Shown here piece by piece: positions 1-19,559 of a stretch of 64,000 nucleotides of DNA. The stretch lies in contig JAPFBL010000370.1 of the NCBI GenBank assembly GCA_026182355.1, forward strand, positions 62,001 through 126,000, read 5' to 3'. Under the pieces are notes generated by a model that was not told where the DNA came from, ran no database searches, and saw only the letters and a program-made list of their open reading frames with translations. Position 1 is the first letter of the stretch, and every line of letters begins with the position of its first letter. Source of the DNA: Hermatobates lingyangjiaoensis (taxonomy: Eukaryota; Arthropoda; Insecta; Hemiptera; Hermatobatidae). A program made the translations under genes and the position numbers.

Positions 1-194
1 ACTTTTAACAGAATCCAACTAGATAAATTAACTTAACTCTGAAATTCGGAAAAAAAAAATGGTAAATTTCTTAAAAGAAGTTAATTAGATATTATAAATG
101 AATAAAATATTTAATCTATTTTGGCTAATTCTACTGAAAAGGATGTTAGCATCCTAGTGTTAGTGGTATTTACTGTTTCATACCAATCTAGTTA

Positions 195-772
195 AGTAAT
201 AGTAGATTGGGGTAGTAATGGTGTGATTATGCGCCTCTAATCTAGCACCCAACTCCAACTTTCGGTCTTCACGAGGCTACCCTGTTAACATGCTATATAC
301 AAGGACAAACGAAAGAGGAGAAGGTGACCAGAGGCTGGGTCTGACCACCTTTGTTTCACATCCTTCCAACTTCCCAAATCCTCTTCTACAGATTATTTTG
401 TCGGTAGAACAAAATACTACCGACATAGCTTAAGAGATTTTCCCTTGTATGATATTAAGGAGAAACAAGTCCGGATACCATCCTCCAGAAGGGCAGAAGG
501 TCCAAAAGCGCTGACTAGTGGGAGCCAACCTCCCACAAATGAACCTAATGGCCCGAAGAAGACTGTCCCAAAGAAAAAGGAAATCACTGGCTACCGAAAC
601 GTAGGCAGTGAATGGGCATTATCAATGGTAGTTTGTGCAGATTCTGCACAGTACCGTTTCACCTGCGGTCTGACTGTCAGGCAACTTTGCTGTACAGAGG
701 TAGGTGCTTCAAGACACTCAACAAAACCATTGCCCGGGACTATTTTACTCTATATCCCATGTTATAAGAACT
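195..772 (+). mobile_element. Internally deleted non-LTR retrotransposon (LINE), copy 1
   Basis: This block is the diverged sister of the copy at 21.5-22.3 kb. They share, in order, a GC-richer 5' part (cgaggctaccctgttaac), a middle part and a short 3' coding part. The 3' part (about 590-760) reads like the Cys-rich tail that follows the RNase H region in Jockey/R1-type LINEs, with Cys codons around 'VVCADSAQ', but the reading frame is broken. Copy 1 lacks roughly 130 bp present in copy 2. An open frame over 445-777 is accidental. The LINE class is inferred from the tail; no reverse transcriptase is present. Confidence 0.5.
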
Positions 773-1210
773 TATAATCTTATAAGAACTAAATATTTGT
801 TAACTGTTTAAAGTTCCCAGAAGGAATAAGAAAACAATAAGAAGAAAATACAAAAATATAGCATCTAATACCTTTCAAATATACCAGGAAATAAGAAGGT
901 AGAAATTTTTTCCTAGAAAAAGAACATTAACAAAACAAACTGTACTGACTCCAAAGTCAAGGACACGTCATTCCGTATCATATCAACCTGTGTATTTTCT
1001 AAATTATATTTCCGTTCGGTAAAATCTTTTTTCCTTTAAGCAGAAATGTATTGTCTCTATATTTCAGTTATTATTCTGTAATGTCCTATACTAATAAAAA
1101 TAAATTAATATAAAGTATTATTAATACTTTTTTGAAAGTAAAGTAAAATTACACAACATTTACAAAGACACAAAACAGTTTTTATTGCAATACTCGTATA
1201 AAATTTAGAT

Positions 1211-1648
1211 CAGTGTTTCCCAAACTTTTTCGAGTGACCACCCCCTTGGGTCCATAAACCTATAACTCAACACCCTTAAATAACAATCGGATTCCTAGAC
1301 TAAATAACCAAATGAGTAACATTTTAATAATTAAATTAAAATAATTACTAATCGAATATTTATTTAGAATCCAATAGATGTTTTGTTTCATAGCATATTT
1401 ATCCAAAAGAATTAATACACAATAAAAGAAACTTAGGTGAGAATATACTTTTAACATAAAAATGAATTATCAAAACAAATAATTTTAAGAAAGCGTTTCC
1501 TAGAAGTTTACATGTCGTGTTTTCACTTAAATTTAGAAATTATATTGCATGAACATTTTCAATTTATAGAAATAGAATCCCCGCTCCTTTTTGCATTAAA
1601 GGAATCCCCGCTCCGATATCAAAGCACCTCCCACTTTGGGAAGCACTG
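1211..1648. mobile_element. hAT-type MITE with perfect 8-bp target duplication
   Basis: The element starts CAGTGTTTCCCAAAC and ends GGGAAGCACTG, which are inverted ends. It is flanked on both sides by the 8-bp duplication ATTTAGAT (1203-1210 and 1649-1656). CAGTG ends and an 8-bp duplication are typical of the hAT superfamily. It is 438 bp, has no transposase, and is a sister in opposite orientation of the copy at 26,529-26,975. Confidence 0.8.
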
Positions 1649-1656
1649 ATTTAGAT

Positions 1657-3124
1657 GAATAATTAATTTTGCCATCTTTGGATAGAACGAACGAAAATTT
1701 TTTTTTAAATGAAATCAAAACCAATAAAGATAATCTTTTCTATGGTTAAGGTGCTTTCTCTTGGTATTAAGAAATACAAAAATGATATTTTATCTGTTGA
1801 TACGAGGAAAAAAGTTTAAAGAAAGAGTTATACTTCCGTTTTCGTAGTGACACTAGCAAGACATTTGGATTAAACGATTTGCTAACCGTCAGAAGGTAAA
1901 CCCTGTAGATAAACACACCTGATAGTTTATCTAACGACAGTGAATTAACAAGTCACACAGCATGCTAAAATATATTCAATTCTTTAACTTATGAATTCTT
2001 TCATCATACCATCAAGCTTATTCTAAGTATCAGACTTTTATTAAAATTGATTTAAAAATCCAAATATATCTTGCCTTATATAGTTTTGAATCATAACATT
2101 GTTTAATTAATTCGTTTAAATTATCAGAGGAAACAAAAGAAATATGTTTATGTTTTGAGAAAAAAATTCAATTTCAATATTGAAATTTTTCTTTTTACAG
2201 AAAAAAAAGCAATAATATCAGTAATTAAACAGGTTTCAAGGTGTTCCTTATCAACGCTTAGTCATATCATAGAAACGTTCAATAAAATTACTCCCGGTAA
2301 ACTGGCAACACTTCTTTCTGTTATCATAAACTCAATTTTCATGATAAAATCATAATATTCATATTGTTATTTTTTGACTTTACTGTAAGTACAATATTTT
2401 AACAAATGAAACACATCGATGCCGGATTTACATATTTTAAGGTTGCCCTGAATCCATTTTAAATATTTTGACTGAATTATGAGATTTTAATTGATGAATG
2501 AATGCTACCTGTACCTTTTTTCCTTATCAAGCCGAGGCCATAGAAAGCCATAATACTTTCTCATTGATAACGAACTGTTAAAACAGATAGCCCAATCACG
2601 CTTACTTCATTACTAGAAAAATGTCGGTACATTCAAATTAATCATTAATTAATTTGATAATCAATTTTTTTGCACAATAGGTTTATTAAATTAAAAAAAT
2701 GTGTTTAGCTACATAAAAGTTGAATATGGTTTAATCTAGACCTTTTCTTCGGTAAATCTCAAATTTTAACAAAGGATAATGTTGTGAAATTTTTGAAAAA
2801 AGAAACTGTATAACTTCATATCTCAAATTTAAAAAAAAAGAATTAGTTACTTTTCGTACATTTTTCAGCATTCATTCGTTTAATGTTTGATAAAAACAAA
2901 TGGCAATCTTAACTGTTAATCAGGAATTTGATAGTTTCCCCAGTGAATGAAATATTTTATTTTCTTCTCTCAGTAGAGATTGAAAAGCATCTATAAGATC
3001 TCAATAGAATGCACATGGTACTCCCTCGATACTTATTAGAGCGTTCAACAATACGGTCACGTATCAGTCTTAGATATGCATTAATAATCATTACGTATCT
3101 AAAGTGATTCCCCATGATTGGCTA
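1657..3124. other. No recognisable feature
   Basis: AT-rich sequence with only short chance ORFs. I see no splice-framed coding stretch and no repeat that I can match elsewhere in the window. The remaining 3' exons of OSTM1 were looked for here on the minus strand and not found. Confidence 0.4.
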
Positions 3125-3610
3125 TGGTGCTGCCTTCGATTTTGTTATCTACCACTTAGGATATCATTTCATAGTAAACAACAACGCAAAATTACCAAAC
3201 AAGTATGCTAAGAAGAAAAAAAAAATATCCTTTCAATGTATTGATTTAGAAAATTCAAGTTTACTGTGATTATATATCAACCGCTACTTTGAATGTTACA
3301 AAATACCTTGATATCTGATCTCGCCTAATGTAATCTGACCGCTATTTTACGGAGGATTAACAGGAGATAACGATATTATCAACCCTCTTTTAAAACTGCA
3401 CTATTAGTCAGTACAAGTATGTGGTTAGAAATTGGCAGTGGTTATGCGGTATTGTTTTCAATCGTGAATTCAGTATTGAGTTGTCAATAATTTCGAATAA
3501 TTGTATCCCTACAAATTGTTTATTATTTACGGCAGATACCATAATGGATGGTAGATAGCATACTATAGTAGAAAATCAAAGGTAGGTAGCATACTATAAT
3601 AGTACCCTAT
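3125..3610. repeat. Dispersed repeat R1, copy 1
   Basis: Two stretches recur in the SEC61G intron: the left part (from ttcgattttgttatct) matches 12,785-12,920, and the right part (from atttacggcagatacc, with tagatagcatactatag) matches 14,645-14,995. Here the right-hand stretch is uninterrupted, so it serves as an empty-site reference for the transposon inserted in copy 2. The family is unidentified. Confidence 0.6.
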
Positions 3611-3667
3611 GTTCCTCATCTATATTGAACTATATTTGACTGTTTCGGATAGTTTTTTCATCATAGA

Positions 3668-3770
3668 ATCGTATTTATACTCGTATAAAAAGATTTCACA
3701 TAAACATGTGAAATAACAATCAATGATATAGTGGTTTGATCATTGATTATACTCGTATATATGGAATAAG
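3668..3770. repeat. Foldback family B fragment
   Basis: Contains the family-B end: gatttcacataaacatgtga followed by aataacaatcaatgat, next to a second inverted piece (tttgatcattgatt). The same end occurs at 28.3, 29.2, 40.95, 45.6, 48.3, 57.2 and 60.1 kb. Confidence 0.55.
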
Positions 3771-4422
3771 AGCATTAAGAAAACTTCTAAATAAGTAAAT
3801 TAGAGTATTTGATTGCATAAGCTTGTAGTTAGTGCCTTGGTGCAACAGAACAGAGTCTGATTCAACCACTCAGGAAAACAAAAAGACCTGATAGATCTGA
3901 CTGAATGAGTTCCCACGAAAAGAGGTACATTCAGTTGAAGTAGTACAATATTTCAAAACTGGTATCACTTTCCCTAGTCTATGAATTGTACATTAAAAAT
4001 CTCTTGATCTATGAACCGAAGATTCTTGCGGGAATGCAGTGAGTTATGAAATAAAGACTTCAACCAACAATAGCTTTCACCAAAGACTTTAAAAGACTAA
4101 AAAATTTATTTTATATAAGAGGAAAAAAGGTATGAGTCAGAAGAAATAGAAAGGAGTAAAGATGGGAAGGAGCAATTTTCAACAAAAACAAAGAAGGTAA
4201 CACATCTTAACAACAACTTGCGCTTTCTTAACAATAATCGATTATTTGAAATAGATCCAAAAGAAGTAGTTTATCCAAAGTTATGATAAATTATGGATGA
4301 ATGGGTGCCAACAATTCATCCATGACACAACCTTTTAAGTCACAATTTCATATCTCCCAAGAATAAAATTGGCTTTTATTAAAAAAAAAAAAATGCAGTT
4401 TTAAAAGGAGAAATATACTTAC

Positions 4423-4540
4423 GATCGCACAGGGCTCTGGCCCAAAGATCTGTTATATACTTGAACCCAGAGCCGACAACCTGAAGGCGGTCAAGGTTGA
4501 ACAGTTTATCTTTGCAGAGTTCTCCACCATCAGTGTCATA
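4423..4540 (-). CDS. OSTM1: OSTM1 internal exon
   Basis: 118 nt, 39 codons plus one base. The acceptor is a pyrimidine tract ending ttctgtttag just above 4540, and the donor is GTAAGTATAT just below 4423. It is stop-free and clearly GC-richer than its flanks. Confidence 0.75.
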
Positions 4541-7500
4541 CTAAACAGAAATAGGAATGATGCGCAGGTTTTAACAAAAAAAAAAAAACGAGTTCATACT
4601 GACATTCATGGGAGTAACAAAAAAAAATCACATTAATAATAATTAATCAAATCATGACATTATCTATAGCACACTAACTTATCTGATGAAATTCACAAAC
4701 GACATTGTATTAAAACACTTGAAACACTTAATGTGTCTTTTTAAAAAAATATCACGTTAAATGAGATCATGTATTTTCTTAATTCACTTAAATAAGATCA
4801 GCAGAATAGTATACTAGTAGTAACGTTATGAAATATCGAATCGTAAGGGTTTCGTGACGCAACTGTTCTTGAATAAATAAGGAACAGTAAAAAGTCAATT
4901 GGTGCTAGCGACATATCAAATATTCAAAAACAGTATTCCCAGGTTTTCTTTTTTTTATTAAACATTAATAAAACTAATTATAGGTGTAGTTTGTTCTGCT
5001 GAGGATAAATATGAAACGATTATTAGATGAAAGTGATATGATTACGTCGTCCAAGTGTATTAATGAAAAATGTATAGTTTATGAGACCTAATCACAATCA
5101 TTTCAATTAATATGTATTTGTAAGGCTATTAACGAAGCTAGAGTGTACTTTAGGAGCCCCAGTGTTTACAGAGACGGACCTTTACACAGAGATTATAAGG
5201 GTTTCCCTACTCTCTAGTAGGGATTTTGGTGTTATTTCTTTTTCTTAAATGGCAACTCATACTTATATTGCAGTAATGTTTCTTTCAATATAAGTCTATT
5301 GAATCAATATAAGTTTAATTTAGTTCTTGCTATATTCCTGGTTTGGGAGAAGACCAAAAAATTCTTTGAGTTCAATAAATAGACATTATTTACCTGAAAT
5401 TATCAATTACAACAAAATCCATCCATGTTTACACTTTGAAATTATCAAAACACTAATTTCTGGCCATTCTGATGTAAAATGGATAAACAAACAAAAGTCT
5501 CCACACAAATGAAGTTTTATTCAACAGCAACAACGCGTTTCGAATTCTTTGTGTTCATCATAAGGAAGACAAAGTATTCGAAACGCGTTGTTGCTGTTGA
5601 ATAAAAATTCATTTGTGTGGAGACTTTTGTTTGTTTATCCATTTTACCTCAGAATGAGTAAATGCTACTCAATTACGGATTGCACAACTAATGATTTTGG
5701 CCATTGTTGATTTGTTAACTCTGGGGGTCCTAAATTCACACTGTTTATATCTGAACAGATTCAATGTGGTACTCACAATAACGTACTAATAGTTATATGC
5801 AGTTTTATATAACTTAAAACAGAAATCAGTTTTATAAAAACAACAATAACTTTCCATAAATGTTTACTTGAAATATGGCTATAACCCTGTTCTCTCACCC
5901 TGTTTGAGAAATCAAGTATGCACATTTCACTTTCATTTGTCTAATTATAAACTGATATCCCTTCCGGCTTAGCATTTATGAACAAATAATAATTACTTAT
6001 TAGCAATGCGCAAGCAGTTATTGTATTGTGTTTACTCATGATTAGAGAGGAAAAGAAACACTAAGTCTGCCACACAAAGGATTTAATCAGCAACGCGTAT
6101 CAAACACTTAGCGTTCAACGTCATGATAAATCTACAATAGTAACAAAAAATTCTGAGGTAAAATGGATAAACCAACAAAAGTCTCCACACAAATGAAGTT
6201 TTATTCAACGCGTTTCGAACACTTTGTGTTCATCATCAGGAAGACACTATATACAAATTATATCTAATTAGTTACAAAAATTAGAGTAAAATAATAAAAT
6301 TCAATTAAGAGAATTCAAGACATACCCAAGGATGTAGTACTGACGCGTTGGTCCAGTGAACACAACTAGTACCAGTACCACCCACATCCTTGGGTATGTC
6401 TTGAATTCTCTTAATTGAATTTTATTTTTTTACTCTAATTTTTGTAACTAATTAGATATAATTTGTATTATAGTGTCTCTTCCTGATGATGAACACAAAG
6501 TGTTCGAAACGCGTTGAATAAAACTTCATTTGTGTGGAGACTTATGTTGGTTTATCCATTTTACCTCAGAATGAGTAAATACCACACAATTACAGATTGC
6601 ACAACTAATGATAGTAACAAAAGCATGAGTAAAGATTTTTTGTTTAAGGAAAGACATCCAAAATTTAAACTAAAATATAAAATACAGTTGCGATATCGCA
6701 ACATATCGAGCCAAACCCTTCTGTACCAAATCCTTGGGTATGTCATTAACTCTCTTAATTGAATTTTATTATTTCACTCTAATTTTGTAACTGATTAGAT
6801 ATAATTTGTATTACAGTGTCTTCCTGATGATGAACACAAAGTGTTCGAAACGCGTTGAATAAAACTTCATTTGTGCGGAGACTTGTTTGTTTTTCCATTT
6901 TACCTCAGAATGAGTAAATACCACACAATTACGGATTGCACAACTAATGATTTTAAAATAAAAAGGAGATACATATCTACCACAGTAAGGAGATATTGAC
7001 TAATTGACGAGTCAACAGACACTATTAAAAAGAGAGTAATATAACAAAGAAGGAGCGCGGATGGTGTGTTTACATAACGGGATTATAATGAACATAAACG
7101 TTGCACTATCACTAATCTACAATAGAGAAAACCAAACTATTAATCTAAACATCCTCAATTGTATTAATAATTTTAACAATTTAGAACAACCAGGGATTTA
7201 AAAAGTTTATACATATGTGTGTTTGTATTGTAGATGAAACCTGACGATAAATACTAAGTGTTCGAAATGTGTTGTTGACTAAATCCTTTGTACATTCATG
7301 TTACCAGCCACCTAGAGGCTGACAATTTAAGGACTACCATACGACTCTTAGGAGTTGGGTCGTCCCCTTCCGAGGAGGGAATTTCCCGTTACCCCGGGAT
7401 CAAGGGTTGCAATGATAGTTATTTTGGCCCATCAGGGCCTCATTATGGGGCGTCCTGGTACCATAGTAAGACTGGGAATTGGAGAGATTAAAATCTCTCG

Positions 7501-9265
7501 TTGACTAAAAGCCACCTGGACGATATAAGTTCCGGACAGAGTAGATCCATAGGTCTCTCTTTCGAATATATAATGGCACGAGATAGGTATTCATTCTTAC
7601 CCACTCTGAGTAGCCCATCAAAAGCCAAAGCGTCTATTAAAACAACTACCAGTATTACAGCCCACTTAGCTGATATCGTGGTCCGTTCCTACTGGTCAAG
7701 GTCTGGGGCTCTAGCTCCCCGGTATGCTAAGCAGGCATCCACCCGAGAAGTTACTACTTCTCACACAGCGACCACAAGGGTCTACCCAAACTGGGTGAGA
7801 ACCAACAGCTACTACGAGTCCATCCTCAGATTGGCGGGATGGAGAGAGAACCTCTCCATGGGCCTCCACCGCCCGTAGTACCGACTTATTTTAAGGAGTT
7901 TCGGTTCAAACTCCGGATCAATAGTCCTAATGAACCTGCTCAGCTGCAGGTAGGGCTAGTGGCCCTTGCAGCCCCCGGTTCGAAGAACCACGTGGAAAAT
8001 CAAGCCAATGCAACCCTTGGTATAGCTGCATGGCACCACTAAGGGCGGAAAATCATTTGTATATTTAAGAAGAATTCATGCTCCTTTTCCTCCCTAATCA
8101 TGAGAAATAATAATTTAACAGGTATTCTTTTTAATACTGTTATACTTCTGCCATTTTCGTATTATAGAGCATCTGATCTGAGCTAAATTTTAAGTGAAAC
8201 GGAATTTGTAAAAATTAAACAGTCATACAAAAAGGAATATAGTTCATACAAAAAAATTTATGATACTAAATATAAGAAACGGTCCACAAGGACTATAAAA
8301 CTTTAAATGACACAAAGCACGACACAGAAAAGAGAATAAAAAGAACACTTACAGAATTCAATATTTCGAACTAAATTTAAATCTAAATCTAAACTTAAAT
8401 TTATGATTGTATGACTTTTTTTCATGTAAATAAACTCCTAAAAAAAGTGCAATTCTATTCCAATGTTCCTTTCCTGTTCCGTCTCAGGACTAGCAATAAC
8501 AAAAATATGAAATATCCTGCTTATATATGCAGATAAACAGATCAAACCTGTTTTGTTTGACCCAGGAGACCTCAAAATATTTATTTTCGTAGTAAATCGA
8601 TTAAAAAATGTTGACCTAATATAATCCTTCATTACTATATATTTGATATGAAGGGCAGATAAAAAATCTAGCACAATGTTAATCCTCTAAATAAAAAATA
8701 ACTGCAATTAGGTTACTAAAGGGGCTTTACCATCTTGCTACATATATCTGATTCTGATTTTAATTTTAATGGACTCTAAGATTCGTTAAAAGAAATTTAA
8801 AAGTAATCTTTGATAATATAAGGAAAATATTAATTGATATTGATACATTAAGACACAAGAAGCTATATACCCTCACAAATTAAAACCGGACAAATTATTC
8901 AAAAAATTACATGATTTGAATTCAATTGACATTAATAAAGGTTTAATTCGATTCAGATGATTAAACTCTAGGTATTTAAAAAAAAATAAATTTCCTTATA
9001 GAGTTAAAAACAAAAAGATTTTTGAATGTTAATTTCTAACTTTAACGTTATTTCATAAAAAAAAAGAATTAAACTACTTATTACATTTAATATGTCCTGG
9101 TAAACTTTTCTCACTAACACGTATCCATGTATACAGACTTCACATAGCTTTATTGGTCTAGCATTCAGAATTGCACAAAATGTAAAATTCCCTGTGACAT
9201 AGGCGAAACTTTCAAGGACATCTTCACAAACTGGAGGATCCATATCACGTTCATCAATAGCAATC
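4423..9265 (-). CDS. OSTM1: OSTM1 ortholog (partial gene; exons 9085-9265 and 4423-4540)
   Basis: OSTM1 is a type I lysosomal membrane protein, the glycosylated beta-subunit of the ClC-7 Cl-/H+ antiporter. Two minus-strand exons with good splice sites encode the luminal Cys-rich region. The first (9085-9265) carries PPVCEDVLESF, an N-glycosylation site NFT, a Cys, the family signature ARP followed by LCEVC, and a Tyr-rich end (VYQDILN). The second (4423-4540) continues with GGELCKDKLFNLDRLQVV, then Trp and ALCD, matching the family pattern Cys, DRLQ(I/V)V, Trp, Cys. The intron between them (4,544 bp) joins at phase 0 on both sides, and the second exon ends at phase 1. N-terminal signal-peptide exons and the C-terminal membrane exon were not found; the latter are probably left of the window. 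Identity rests on motif recall rather than alignment, but order, phase and Cys pattern agree. Confidence 0.75.
5459..5702. repeat. Foldback family A element
   Basis: Inverted arms (gtctccacacaaatgaag and its complement) face each other across a short centre. The right arm ends in the family-A terminus attacggattgcacaacta. The left arm is cut short. Each arm carries the family core: a GAACAC-type hairpin followed by GAAACGCGTTG. Confidence 0.75.
6150..6600. repeat. Foldback family A element, long-armed
   Basis: Left arm about 6150-6347 and right arm about 6379-6600 are near-perfect inverted copies, from gtctccacacaaatgaag inward to acatacccaaggatg. The right arm contains, at about 6482, CTGATGA, stem GAACAC/GTGTTC, then GAAAC. 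A diverged piece precedes it at 6060-6130. Confidence 0.8.
6715..6952. repeat. Foldback family A, solo right arm
   Basis: Repeats the right arm of the neighbouring element, from ccttgggtatgtc through the CTGATGA-hairpin-GAAAC core to the terminal box attacggattgcacaacta, without an inverted partner. Confidence 0.75.
7225..7295 (+). repeat. Foldback family A, degraded core
   Basis: Contains CTGACGA, a degenerate AATACTAAGTGTT hairpin and GAAATGTGTTG, followed by a family-A-like tail. No arms are visible. Confidence 0.5.
7300..8045 (+). mobile_element. GC-rich retroelement fragment (LINE 5'-region-like)
   Basis: A 750-bp block markedly richer in G+C than its surroundings and relatively free of stops (overlapping open frames of 67, 125 and 67 codons, none recognised). 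Its beginning (7355-7420; cccgttacc, ggttgcaatgat) matches the minus-strand fragment at 46.83-46.93 kb. I infer an untranslated or 5' region of a non-LTR retrotransposon. No conserved protein domain is visible. Confidence 0.4.
8275..8366. repeat. Foldback family E, solo arm
   Basis: From the terminal box aacggtccacaaggact through tttaaatgacac to tcaatatttcgaac. It matches the left arm of the foldback at 39,039-39,130. Confidence 0.65.
9085..9265 (-). CDS. OSTM1: OSTM1 internal exon (N-terminal side)
   Basis: 181 nt, one base plus 60 codons. The acceptor tail is ttgttttag just above 9265 and the donor GTAATAAG just below 9085. It enters at phase 2 and leaves at phase 0, fitting the downstream exon. 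It holds four Cys of the luminal domain and the NFT sequon. Confidence 0.75.
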
Positions 9266-9469
9266 CTAAAACAATATATCGAGATATAATTTCTTTAAAT
9301 ATGTATTTAAATTAGGTAATAGTTCATTTTTCCATATATTAACCATTGTTAAGGAACTATCAGTATAATTTAAATAAAGTCTCATTAATAGTTCTAATCA
9401 AGAAACTATCTTATTAATTAGGTAAAATATGAACCACCTACTAAAAAGCCTCAATTATAAACTTAATTT

Positions 9470-9871
9470 GGTACTTGTTAATTCTGCCGTCGGTTGAATG
9501 GCTTATTGTTAAACACATAAAGCCAGGCTCGATTGTGGTATCTGATTCGTGGAAGGCTTATAGAAGCTAAAATGAACAAGGCTACATTCACTTAACAGTA
9601 AACCATAGATATAATTTTGTTGATCCCACAACCCTTGCGAATACTCAAACTGTGGAGAGATTATGGGACTCTGTTAAGTGGAATAATAAAAGAAGAAGAG
9701 GAACGAGCCGAAATTTCATTGATTCATGCCTCGCAGAATTTATGTGGAGGACAAAGTTAGAAGGTAGGGATCCTTTCGATGTGATTATGGAAGATATAAT
9801 GAATTTTCATGACAGACCGACGGCAGAATTAACAAGTAGCCAGTCAACCGACGGCAGAATTAACAAGTGCC
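9470..9871 (+). mobile_element. Merlin DNA transposon, internally deleted
   Basis: The ends are inverted repeats of about 27 bp beginning GG(T/C)ACTTGTTAATTCTGCC. An identical 8-bp duplication CTTAATTT flanks both sides (9462-9469 and 9872-9879), as expected for the Merlin/IS1016 group. The interior encodes the C-terminal part of an IS1595/Merlin-type transposase. A second, internal copy of the right terminal motif lies about 9820-9840. Confidence 0.85.
9500..9815 (+). pseudogene. Merlin transposase remnant (DDE, IS1595-like)
   Basis: One plus frame reads VVSDSWKAYRS, a stop, then NEQGYIHLTVNH, FVDP, an NTQTVERLWDSVK motif and SCLAEFMWR. These are the second catalytic Asp neighbourhood, the G-Y-x-H-x-x-V-N-H block and the E-F-x-W-R block of IS1595/Merlin transposases. 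A single TAA interrupts the frame, and the N-terminal half with the first Asp is missing, so it cannot be active. Confidence 0.8.
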
Positions 9872-9879
9872 CTTAATTT

Positions 9880-10669
9880 TTTACATAATGAATACTAGGT
9901 ATAATAAAAATATTCATTTTCACTACCTGAATTATTTCTTACACTTTTACGAAGTTTGGTTAAAAATGGTAGAGTTAGTATTACTTCTTTAAATAGCTTT
10001 CTATTCATTGAAAGTCATTACACAATATCAGACACGTTTTCAAATGTTCATTTGTATTATACTTGTAAAATGGTGTTTACATTCCTTGCTTCTTTACAAG
10101 TTACTTCCTTGAAAAAAAGGAAGTACTTTAAAATAATTGTTATCTTAACTATATCTTACCGTTCAAACGGTAATGGAGTCTTGCAGTTTTAAATCATTGA
10201 TAATATTAACACAATAATATTACTAACTACCTCTGAGGATGATGTTTTATTATATGAATAATAATGTTATTAAAAATAAAATACACGTTCTTATGATGCA
10301 TATATATACCTGAACGTATAACTAAATCAATTATTAATATATTTAAATAATAAAAAAACATAGTCGAAAAATATCACAACTAAAAAATTCAAAACATAAT
10401 ATAATACCTTTTTTTAACTTTTTTCTTCAATTTATGTCATGAAACAGACAAGTATCAAACAAAGAATCTATACTTCCCATGGTAAATAACATAATAGTAG
10501 AAATACCAAAATGCTTAGAAAAAATTAAAATGCAACGGAACTTTTTATACTTTACTAATGAGGTGTCATTCTACATACATATAAAAACTGTATACTCTAA
10601 AAACTATTATTAACATAATAAATTATTCAAATAATAGATATAATGAAATATAAAAATATTAAAACTCAC
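9880..10669. other. OSTM1 intronic/upstream AT-rich sequence
   Basis: No coding signal or repeat recognised. If the microexon at 10,670 is real, this is intron. Confidence 0.35.
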
Positions 10670-10694
10670 GATTCGTTTTTTCCATAGGAAGTAC
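10670..10694 (-). CDS. OSTM1: Possible OSTM1 microexon (25 nt)
   Basis: A 25-nt segment on the minus strand lies between an acceptor-like tract (ttatatttgtag) and a strong donor (GTGAGTTTT). Joined to the exon at 9265, it keeps the frame open and adds about eight residues (TSYGKNES). The size is unusual and the upstream partner is not identified, so it may be chance. Confidence 0.3.
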
Positions 10695-11456
10695 CTACAA
10701 ATATAAAAATAAAAGTTATTAATAATTTAAATGTCATTATTTATTAATTGAATAAAGCACTGAACTAAACGCGGTAGTCCCATTCCGACTGAAGCATAAT
10801 GCAGCTCTTATCTTCCTTGTGATAAGGCTGTGGTCTTGCTATCGATACCTATTACACCTTTTGCTTAATCGATTTGATTTAACCCATATGGACAATTTCT
10901 CAAACCGCCAATATTTAATATTACAAAGAAAAAATTGTTTACTTTTTGTACAACTTAAAACCTTAGCAGAGGAATTCTAAAATATCTTTTTAAGATAGAT
11001 ATAGCATGATCAGAAATGAAAGGAGGGAATTGTGACAAATTAAATAAAAATGAGGAAGAATTGGTAAACTACGTCTCAAACAATTCTACTACCAATTTTA
11101 ATTTAGAAATAATGACATTTTCTTAAAATTTATTAGATTCAGTTCCTTTCTTCTAAACCAGTATTTTACTATTAAAGTTTATAGATTGACAATGATATTT
11201 AGAGTAAATTATTTTGTATAGTTGCTGTACATGATATTAGACACATCACTGTCTTATACGGAGGTTGTTTTACACTCTATATGCTTACGTGACATACACT
11301 GAGTTGCCTATCAAATATATAAGACGTGAGTATTGCTTTGTTTATTATTCAAATTATAATTTTGCCTCAATTTAGAGATATCTATAATACAATAATTACT
11401 CCAAGCTATGAATAATTTTTGATCAATACAATGGCTTTTATTTCAAAATCTTTCAG
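10695..11456. promoter_or_regulatory. Intergenic region between OSTM1 and SEC61G, likely divergent promoter
   Basis: OSTM1 reads leftward and SEC61G rightward. The coding exon of SEC61G begins three bases after an acceptor (tttcag|gta ATG), so a non-coding first exon must lie upstream. A donor-like GTGAGTATT at 11,326 could end that exon, leaving an intron of about 130 bp. I cannot place the transcription start. Confidence 0.35.
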
Positions 11457-11459
11457 GTA

Positions 11460-19085
<7,626 letters not shown>

Positions 19086-19152
19086 AATAAATGGCATCTT
19101 GGAAAGTCTACCATGAAAGTTACTCATATTGTTGATATAATTTAATATTTAT

Positions 19153-19158
19153 AATAAA
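19153..19158 (+). terminator. SEC61G poly(A) signal
   Basis: AATAAA 68 nt after the stop, followed by T-rich sequence. A second AATAAA overlaps the stop region (19,086) but is too early. Confidence 0.6.
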
Positions 19159-19559
19159 TTTGATGATTTAAATTTTTGTTACATATTGTCCGAAAATACA
19201 TTTTGTATTTAGCGTTTGTGTTTGTTTGTTAGTCTTTTCTCCTTATTAATTCAGATTCAAGTTTATGTTATAATTGTATTTTCTGGCCCCACTATATCCA
19301 TTTCTTATTAATAGTTTATCTGTGTATTCAAAATCCTATAAGTTTTGTTTACAGGTTATAATGTTTGGCAGAAAATTCTGAAAATCAACAGGAAATTAGT
19401 CCTTTGTTGATAAAAGAACTACAGTTTCAGACAATATTGAACTATGAGAGAGTATTTATTATACAGTAAGAGACGTGTGCCCGTCTTTGATGGGTATTTT
19501 ACAAAAAGCCAGAGATGATGATATTACAAAGTATTCTAAAAATATACAGGTATTTTTAG

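Noticed and set aside
445..777. 110-codon plus-strand ORF as a gene
   Set aside because: It crosses a deleted LINE copy. Only its last third matches a frame-broken LINE tail, and the sister copy does not keep this frame.
3815..4060. Search for the next OSTM1 exon on the minus strand
   Set aside because: GC slightly higher, but no frame with the expected Cys pattern or splice sites.
6482..6516. Calling the foldback core a functional hammerhead ribozyme
   Set aside because: There is one extra base between CTGATGA and stem II. I could not find a convincing stem I (sequence before CTGATGA pairing with sequence after a cleavage site) or stem III in any family. Kept only as a resemblance.
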